A DNA stretch of 9,232 nucleotides from positions 1-9,232 of the forward strand of contig CALQKQ020000120.1 of NCBI GenBank assembly GCA_943331195.2. Direction: 5' to 3'. Positions 5,031-9,232 of this stretch are shown here, in pieces. Under the pieces are notes generated by a model. It had not been told where the DNA came from. It saw only the letters and a program-made list of their open reading frames with translations, and made no database searches. The stretch's first letter is position 1. Each line of letters starts with the position of its first letter. This DNA is from Akkermansia muciniphila (lineage in GTDB: Bacteria > Verrucomicrobiota > Verrucomicrobiia > Verrucomicrobiales > V1-33). The translations under genes were made by a program, and so were the position numbers.

Positions 5031-6560
5031 CTACTTCTTCTGGATCTTTTCCAGCGCTTTCAAGGCCTGCTCGCGCTCCTCCTCCGCCTTCTTCATGGCT
5101 TCTTGCGCCTTCTGGATCACCGCGTTGATCTCCCGCAGCTCGCTGTTCAGCGTGTCCGCATCCTTGCTCAACGAAAACTTACCCGACTGCACATCGCTCA
5201 ACATCGCATTCACAATCCGCCCCGGGATCAAATACGTGCTGACCCGCTCCGCCCGCGCAATGTTCAAGCCCACCACCGCCCCCTGCACGTCAATCACCGG
5301 CCCGCCCGCATCCTCCGCCTGCAAGGCCAGATCGCTCTGCACCGCATTCGGATAGCCCGTCGCATTCTTACTCAAATTCGACCCCATCAGCGCCGTCTGG
5401 TCAAACTGCCGCTGGTCCATCCCCCCATTCACCTTCGCCGCCTCCGCCCGGTTCCCCAGCGACAACTCCAATTCCTGCGGCTTCCCATCGCGCTCAATCT
5501 GCACCTTCACCTTCTGCTCCGGCTTCAAGCCCGAAACCAACTTCTGCAGTTGCCGCGGACTGGCGATTTCCTCCGAGTTGACCGAGAGAATCAGGTCCCC
5601 CTTGACCATTCCCGCCCGCTCCGCCGCGCCCCCAGGGATGATCTCCCCAATCAGCACGCCCTTCGGCGGGGGGCTCTCCCGCGACATCGAAATCCCCAAA
5701 AATCCCTTGCTGCGCTCGTCCAAACTGCGCGCCGCCACACTGATCACCCCTACCGCCGTGGGATCCTCTCTCGGGCTCACCGCCGCGATTAAAGTCCCCA
5801 CTTTCATCTCGCTGTCCGCAAACACCGCCGCCACCAAGCCCGTCGCCTCCACCTTGATCAGCGCCAAATCGTAGGCCTTCATCTGGTCCACCACCTTCGC
5901 CGGAACAATGCGGCCATCGCCGAATTCCACCTCGATCTCCCCCTCCTCGACCTCGCTGTTTTTGGTCAGCGCATAGCCGTCCGCGCTCACCACCGTGGCC
6001 AGGGCCACCTGCTGCTTTTTGCGCAGCACCCTAACGGTGGATTGCCGAGCCTTGGCCGCAAGGGTTCGCCACTCCGCCAACGCGCTCAGGTGATGCTTGC
6101 TGGTGCGCGGCACTTCCTCCCGCGCGCCCGGCCCAAAGCCCAAGCCATCCCCCTTGCCGGCCTTCCCTCCCATGCGGCGCAACATCTCCTCCATCAGCTC
6201 CTTGGCCTGGGGCGATCCCTCCCCTGCCCCAGGGGATTTCCCCCCCCTGCCCTGCTCAAACTGCTTGAAAAGCTCCTCCATGCCTTCCGTCCCCGCCCCC
6301 CCTGCCCCCTCTAACATACGGCGCAGCCATTCCCCCATCGGACTGTCCTGAATGCCCTGGCCCGAACCATCCCCCTCCTGCCCATTGTGCCAAAAACGCG
6401 GCGCGCTGCCGTCATTCTTAAACTCAAAACGGAACTTCTGCGCCTGCCCAGCTGCCGGTGGCCGCTCCTGCTGCGCCGCCGCCGGGCGAGAAAAAGCCAG
6501 CAAACCAGTGCCTGCCGCAAGCGCCGCCGCAGCGGCCGGGAAGAAAAAGCGAGTATTCAT
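5031..6560 (-). CDS. Exported inactive trypsin-like (HtrA-type) protein with a PDZ domain nested in the protease fold
   Basis: This 509-residue protein has a signal peptide (about 1-29, ending AAA before QQ). A Gly-rich segment (about 31-150) follows, with three short amphipathic stretches (EWLRRMLEG 77-85, MEELFKQFEQG 94-104, ELMEEMLRRMGG 121-132). The HtrA-like barrel begins near 158. VVSADGYALTKNSEVEE (190-206) aligns with the HtrA segment that normally reads LTNNHVV, so the catalytic His is S202. D231 in YDLALIKV is kept. After GVISVAARS (271-279), where HtrA proteins go on to the catalytic serine, a PDZ domain intervenes instead (FLGI at 287-290 to about 370). The second barrel half then resumes: VQSDLALQAEDAGGPVIDVQG (407-427), where the usual GNSGGPL is EDAGGPV, so the Ser is A418. 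The C-terminus (about 466-509) is a charged Lys/Glu-rich helix, probably coiled coil. It is almost certainly not a serine protease by the normal mechanism; binding, chaperone-like or regulatory roles are inference. The active-looking relative lies 58 bp upstream. Confidence 0.88.
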   Translation of the reverse strand: MNTRFFFPAAAAALAAGTGLLAFSRPAAAQQERPPAAGQAQKFRFEFKNDGSAPRFWHNGQEGDGSGQGIQDSPMGEWLRRMLEGAGGAGTEGMEELFKQFEQGRGGKSPGAGEGSPQAKELMEEMLRRMGGKAGKGDGLGFGPGAREEVPRTSKHHLSALAEWRTLAAKARQSTVRVLRKKQQVALATVVSADGYALTKNSEVEEGEIEVEFGDGRIVPAKVVDQMKAYDLALIKVEATGLVAAVFADSEMKVGTLIAAVSPREDPTAVGVISVAARSLDERSKGFLGISMSRESPPPKGVLIGEIIPGGAAERAGMVKGDLILSVNSEEIASPRQLQKLVSGLKPEQKVKVQIERDGKPQELELSLGNRAEAAKVNGGMDQRQFDQTALMGSNLSKNATGYPNAVQSDLALQAEDAGGPVIDVQGAVVGLNIARAERVSTYLIPGRIVNAMLSDVQSGKFSLSKDADTLNSELREINAVIQKAQEAMKKAEEEREQALKALEKIQKK

Positions 6561-6618
6561 AGATGATTTAAAAAAGGATAAAAATAGAGAACCGATGTCT
6601 GCACCGCGCCGCCATTCC

Positions 6619-7734
6619 TCAGGGAGCCGCGGCCAGGGTGATCTGCAATTCCTTCTCCGCCCCGCCCCGCCGCACCGTCAACTTGAGCACGTCCCCAGGC
6701 TTGGCCTGGCGCACCTTGGCCACCACCTCGCCGTTCTCCTGCACCGCCGCGCCATCCACCTTCACAATCACGTCCTCCAACTCCACCCCGCCCTTCGCCG
6801 CCGGGGAACCATCCGCCACCTCCACCACCTGCACCCCTTTGCCCCCGTCCAAGGTCTCCAACTGCACTCCCAAATAGACCTTGCTCTTCGTCGGCACCGC
6901 TTCCGGCTGCGGAACCGATTCCTCCGCCGCGCCCCGCCGCGCCCCCCGGCGGCCCTCCCCCGCAGGCCGCTTCGGCGGCGCCCATTCCTCCGGATCCTTC
7001 ATCCCAGGCATCAAACTCGAAAGCCGACCCCACACTTCACCCTGCTTCAGGCGCTCCATGTCCTTGGCAAAAACCCCAATGGGAACGTGCCGGTTTTCCG
7101 AAAGGTCCTGGCTGATGCTCGAATGAATCCCAATCACCCGACCCTCCAAATCAAACAGCGGCCCCCCGCTGTCCCCCCCAGAAACCGTGCAGTCACTCCG
7201 AAAATACGCCTTGGTGTCATTCTCCCACAGCCGCCCCACCCGCAGCGGCGCTCCCCGCAGCGGATCATAGCCCCCAGGGTGCCCCAAAGCCACCACCCAC
7301 TCGCCCTCCTCCACGCTGTCCGCCGCCGCCATCTCCGCAAACGGATAGTCCCCCGGTTCCGTGATCTGCGCCAACGCCGCATCCCGATTCATGTCCCGCC
7401 CCAGCGACTTGCCTTTCACCTCGCGCCCGCCCGGCAGCGTAATCATCAATTCTTCCCCCGTCGCCACCAGCACGTGGCCCGCCGTCAGCACCAGGCCTTC
7501 CTTGCTCACGATGACCCCACTGCCCGAACCCATCTGCCCCTGCGGACTGGTGCCGGTGATGGCCACCACCGCCCCACTCACCTTGCCCACCACCTCCAGT
7601 ACCCGCGTCTGCCGCTCCTGCAGCGACTCCGCGCGCAGCGGCAAAACCGCAGCTCCACTCGCCAAAACAAAGGTCGGCCACAAAATCCGGGAAGCAGTCC
7701 AGGTCCGGGAGGCAGTCGAAAAGCGGTCAATCAT
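6619..7734 (-). CDS. Exported S1C (HtrA/Deg-like) serine protease with C-terminal PDZ domain
   Basis: A 371-residue protein with an N-terminal signal or anchor (basic start, hydrophobic about 17-33, possible cleavage after LRA at 35). The trypsin-like domain spans about 40-230 with a complete triad: H87 in LTAGHVL, D118 in NRDAALAQI and S189 in SGGDSGGPLFDLEGRVIGI. GSGSGVIVSKEG (69-80) is the usual entry strand. A Pro/Arg-rich linker (about 245-285) leads to one PDZ domain (YLGV at 287-290, GSPAAKGGVELEDVIVKVDG at 309-328, to about 368). HtrA/Deg proteases act in the periplasm on misfolded proteins and use PDZ domains to bind exposed C-termini; that role here is inferred from the family. It is first in a possible operon with the inactive relative downstream. 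The start follows ACTTTTTTTGCC with no SD. A 10-bp direct repeat upstream (7774-7800) is a possible control site. Confidence 0.92.
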   Translation of the reverse strand: MIDRFSTASRTWTASRILWPTFVLASGAAVLPLRAESLQERQTRVLEVVGKVSGAVVAITGTSPQGQMGSGSGVIVSKEGLVLTAGHVLVATGEELMITLPGGREVKGKSLGRDMNRDAALAQITEPGDYPFAEMAAADSVEEGEWVVALGHPGGYDPLRGAPLRVGRLWENDTKAYFRSDCTVSGGDSGGPLFDLEGRVIGIHSSISQDLSENRHVPIGVFAKDMERLKQGEVWGRLSSLMPGMKDPEEWAPPKRPAGEGRRGARRGAAEESVPQPEAVPTKSKVYLGVQLETLDGGKGVQVVEVADGSPAAKGGVELEDVIVKVDGAAVQENGEVVAKVRQAKPGDVLKLTVRRGGAEKELQITLAAAP

Positions 7735-7773
7735 GGCAAAAAAAGTAGGGCTTTGGTTTCAGGAGAGGACAGT

Positions 7774-7800
7774 CGTCCAGCAACGAGGTACGTCCAGCAA
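7774..7800. promoter_or_regulatory. 10-bp direct repeat in the divergent intergenic region
   Basis: CGTCCAGCAA occurs at 7774-7783 and again at 7791-7800, a 17-bp period. It lies about 40-65 bp upstream of the protease start at 7734 and more than 100 bp upstream of rlmN. On the minus strand it reads TTGCTGGACG twice. A direct repeat in this position could be a regulator-binding site. An AT-rich island (7819-7832) just beyond it is the best candidate promoter core of the region, but I cannot assign -35/-10 boxes confidently. Confidence 0.35.
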
Positions 7801-7903
7801 AGCGCAGTCCCTCGCGCCATTTATTTACAAATCCACGCCCCCCCTCCGCGCAGGCCGCGCCCTCCGCCCTCCACTTCCGCCTTTCGCCCCCACCCCCCTG
7901 CGC

Positions 7904-7909
7904 TATGCT
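7904..7909 (+). promoter_or_regulatory. Possible -10 box close to the rlmN start
   Basis: TATGCT matches the sigma-70 -10 consensus TATAAT at four of six bases and lies only 10 bp before the ATG at 7920. If used, transcription would begin within a few bases of the start codon, giving a leaderless or nearly leaderless mRNA. No good -35 is seen 16-18 bp upstream (CTTTCG at 7881-7886), so support is weak. Confidence 0.25.
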
Positions 7910-7919
7910 GACGCCTCCT

Positions 7920-9041
7920 ATGACGGAATCCCCTTCCCCCCTCCCCGCCACCGCCCTCACCGGCCTGCTGCCCGAGGAACTCACCGCCGCCCTCGTCGCC
8001 GCCGGGGAGAAGCCCTACCGCGCCAAACAAGTCCAAGAATGGCTCTTTCGCAAACGCGCCGCCAGCTACGCGGAAATGACCAACCTCCCCGCCACCCTCC
8101 GCCTGCGCCTCGCCGCCAGCCACCCCTTTCACAGCCTCACCGTCGCCAAAATCCAAGGTGCCAAAGACACCACCCGCAAGTTCCTCTTCCGCCTCCACGA
8201 CGGCCGCTACGTCGAAAGCGTCCTCATCCCCGCCAACAAAGGCTTCATGGGCGCCCAAAGCGACCGCCTCACCCTCTGCGTCTCCAGCCAAGTCGGCTGC
8301 GCCTACGACTGCAAATTCTGCGCCAGCGGCCTCGCCGGCTTCACCCGCAACCTCCGCGCCGACGAAATCGTCGAACAAGTCCTCCAAGCCGAACGCGAAG
8401 CCAACGACCGCGTCGACAACCTCGTCTTCATGGGCATGGGCGAACCCCTCGCCAATTTCACCAACCTCACCCGCGCCCTCCGCATCCTCCACAGCCAGTG
8501 GGGCCTCAATATCGGCGCCCGCCACATCACCGTCTCCACCAGCGGCCTCGCCCCCCAAATCAAAAAACTCGCCGACTTCGACCTCCCCGTCCGCCTCGCC
8601 ATCTCCCTCCACGGCGCCACCGACGACGTCCGCAGCCGCATCATGCCCGTCAATGACAAGTACAACCTCGAAACCCTCTTCGAGGCCCTCCGCTACTTCA
8701 ATCAGCGCCGCAAACAAAAGATCACCCTCGAATACATCCTCATCGAAGGCGTCAACGACAGCCTCGACCAAGCCCGCGCCCTCGCCCGCCGCACCCGCTC
8801 CCTCGAAGCCAAAGTCAACCTCATCCCCTACAACACCGTCGAAGGCCTCCCCTGGGCCCGCCCCAGCGAAGCCCAACAAGACGCCTTCTGCGCCGCCCTC
8901 GTCGCCCACGGCGTCCCCGCCACCATCCGCCGCGAAAAAGGCCACGACATCGACGCCGCCTGCGGCCAACTCCGCCTCCAACAAGAAACCGCCGAAGGCC
9001 TCGTCGCCGCCCCTCCGGAGCTGGCCCCGCCAGCGCCCTAA
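7920..9041 (+). CDS. rlmN: 23S rRNA (A2503-C2)/tRNA (A37-C2) methyltransferase, radical SAM
   Basis: RlmN uses two SAM molecules, a [4Fe-4S] cluster and a methylated cysteine intermediate to methylate C2 of A2503 in 23S rRNA and, in many bacteria, A37 in some tRNAs. The 373-residue product has the CxxxCxxC cluster motif CAYDCKFC (C127, C131, C134), the SAM-binding GEP motif in MGMGEPL (171-177) and the two mechanistic cysteines C120 and C348 (in GHDIDAACGQL), spaced from the cluster as in E. coli RlmN. The N-terminal helical domain includes KPYRAKQVQEWLFRK (31-45). GxDxDxxCGQL rather than a Cfr-like tail supports RlmN over the resistance paralogue Cfr. An in-frame ATG at 7905 would add five residues (MLTPP); I prefer 7920, though either is possible. 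Third codon positions are strongly C- or A-ending (GCC, CTC, ACC, AAA, GAA). It is convergent with the partial gene that ends 25 bp away. Confidence 0.96.
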   Translation: MTESPSPLPATALTGLLPEELTAALVAAGEKPYRAKQVQEWLFRKRAASYAEMTNLPATLRLRLAASHPFHSLTVAKIQGAKDTTRKFLFRLHDGRYVESVLIPANKGFMGAQSDRLTLCVSSQVGCAYDCKFCASGLAGFTRNLRADEIVEQVLQAEREANDRVDNLVFMGMGEPLANFTNLTRALRILHSQWGLNIGARHITVSTSGLAPQIKKLADFDLPVRLAISLHGATDDVRSRIMPVNDKYNLETLFEALRYFNQRRKQKITLEYILIEGVNDSLDQARALARRTRSLEAKVNLIPYNTVEGLPWARPSEAQQDAFCAALVAHGVPATIRREKGHDIDAACGQLRLQQETAEGLVAAPPELAPPAP

Positions 9042-9054
9042 AAGCCGCTAGGGC
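9035..9054. terminator. Weak stem-loop between convergent genes
   Basis: GCCCTA (9035-9040) and TAGGGC (9049-9054) form a 6-bp stem over an 8-nt loop. The stem overlaps the rlmN stop codon (9039-9041) and lies 12 bp beyond the end of the opposing gene at 9067. There is no T-tract on either strand, so it is at most a weak bidirectional terminator. Confidence 0.3.
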
Positions 9055-9066
9055 ACCCGCCCCCAG

Positions 9067-9231
9067 CTAAGCACCCAGCCCCCGCGCCCGCAGCGCCGCC
9101 AGGGTCCACCCGTATTCGCGCACCAACTGGTCCACCACACTGCCAGAGCGCAAGTCCCGCGGCAGCACCTCCCACGTATACGTCTCCATCTCCAAATGCG
9201 CGCAGCGCGAAGGCTTGGCCGCCAGCCAATC
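9067..9231 (-). CDS. C-terminal end of a probable EboE-like TIM-barrel protein (partial)
   Basis: Only the last 54 codons and a TAG stop lie in the window; the 5' part is beyond the right edge. The visible peptide includes CAHLEMETYTWEVLPRDL, then a helix VVDQLVREYGWTLAALRARGL to the end. The HLExETYTWxVLP motif followed by a Trp-containing helix matches my recollection of the C-terminus of EboE proteins, sugar-isomerase-like TIM-barrel enzymes found in eustigmatophyte/bacterial operon (ebo) clusters linked to metabolite trafficking. I could not check this, and no other ebo gene is visible because the cluster would lie upstream, to the right. This frame was chosen over an overlapping one (9038-9229) that is Gly/Ala filler. 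It is convergent with rlmN, with 25 bp between stops. Confidence 0.55.
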   Translation of the reverse strand, partial: DWLAAKPSRCAHLEMETYTWEVLPRDLRSGSVVDQLVREYGWTLAALRARGLGA

Positions 9232-9232
9232 C

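Noticed and set aside
6352..7911. A 519-codon plus-strand frame across both protease genes
   Set aside because: It is an Arg/Pro/His-rich shadow of two minus-strand genes with clear motifs, and the long opening is a result of high GC.
7361..8656. A 431-codon plus-strand frame overlapping the protease and rlmN
   Set aside because: Its product becomes Arg/Pro/His filler where it overlaps rlmN in another frame, and it has no recognisable domain.
7821..8984. A 387-codon open frame on the minus strand opposite rlmN, with an Ala/Gly/Glu/Asp-rich product
   Set aside because: It lies antisense to a clearly identified RlmN. Its composition is what the complement of C-ending codons produces; no domain, signal or motif is visible.
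9038..9229. A 63-codon minus-strand frame at the right edge
   Set aside because: It is Gly/Ala filler; the neighbouring frame gives the motif-bearing HLEMETYTWEVLP peptide with a stop at 9067.

Overview
The window looks like a piece of a GC-rich chromosome from the Planctomycetota-Verrucomicrobiota-Chlamydiota group, most likely a verrucomicrobium. I infer this from three things: the character of the proteins, start codons without Shine-Dalgarno motifs, and short CCCAGGGCAACGCCCTGGG palindromes of a kind I recall from intergenic DNA of that group. No ribosomal RNA or other phylogenetic marker is present, so this is an inference from style.

Positions 1-1297 hold no convincing gene. They are a patchwork of short inverted and direct repeats: several copies or remnants of a multi-hairpin palindromic unit, an AT-rich pair of direct repeats that resembles an insertion-sequence end, an 11-bp-arm GC hairpin, and a repeat-like block that runs up to the first gene. 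From 1298 to 7734 five genes lie on the minus strand. In transcription order they are: an active exported trypsin-like protease with a C-terminal PDZ domain (7734-6619); a larger exported protein with the same fold, no catalytic His or Ser, and a PDZ domain inside the protease domain (6560-5031); hemL (4954-3653); a small exported Ala-rich protein with an internal repeat and four cysteines (3544-2855), followed by a strong intrinsic terminator; and an M20 family metallopeptidase (2632-1298). rlmN is divergent on the plus strand (7920-9041). It converges on the 3' end of a minus-strand gene (9231-9067) that resembles the C-terminus of EboE-type TIM-barrel proteins.

The protease and pseudoprotease genes are 58 bp apart and hemL follows 76 bp later with no visible terminator, so these three may be co-transcribed. 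The first two would act together outside the cytoplasmic membrane, while HemL and RlmN are cytoplasmic housekeeping enzymes. The most interesting items are the pseudoprotease with the nested PDZ domain and its pairing with an intact protease, the repeat-dense gene-free region, and the U-rich, SD-less translation starts. Around rlmN and the protease genes the plus strand is C-rich over G whatever the gene direction.
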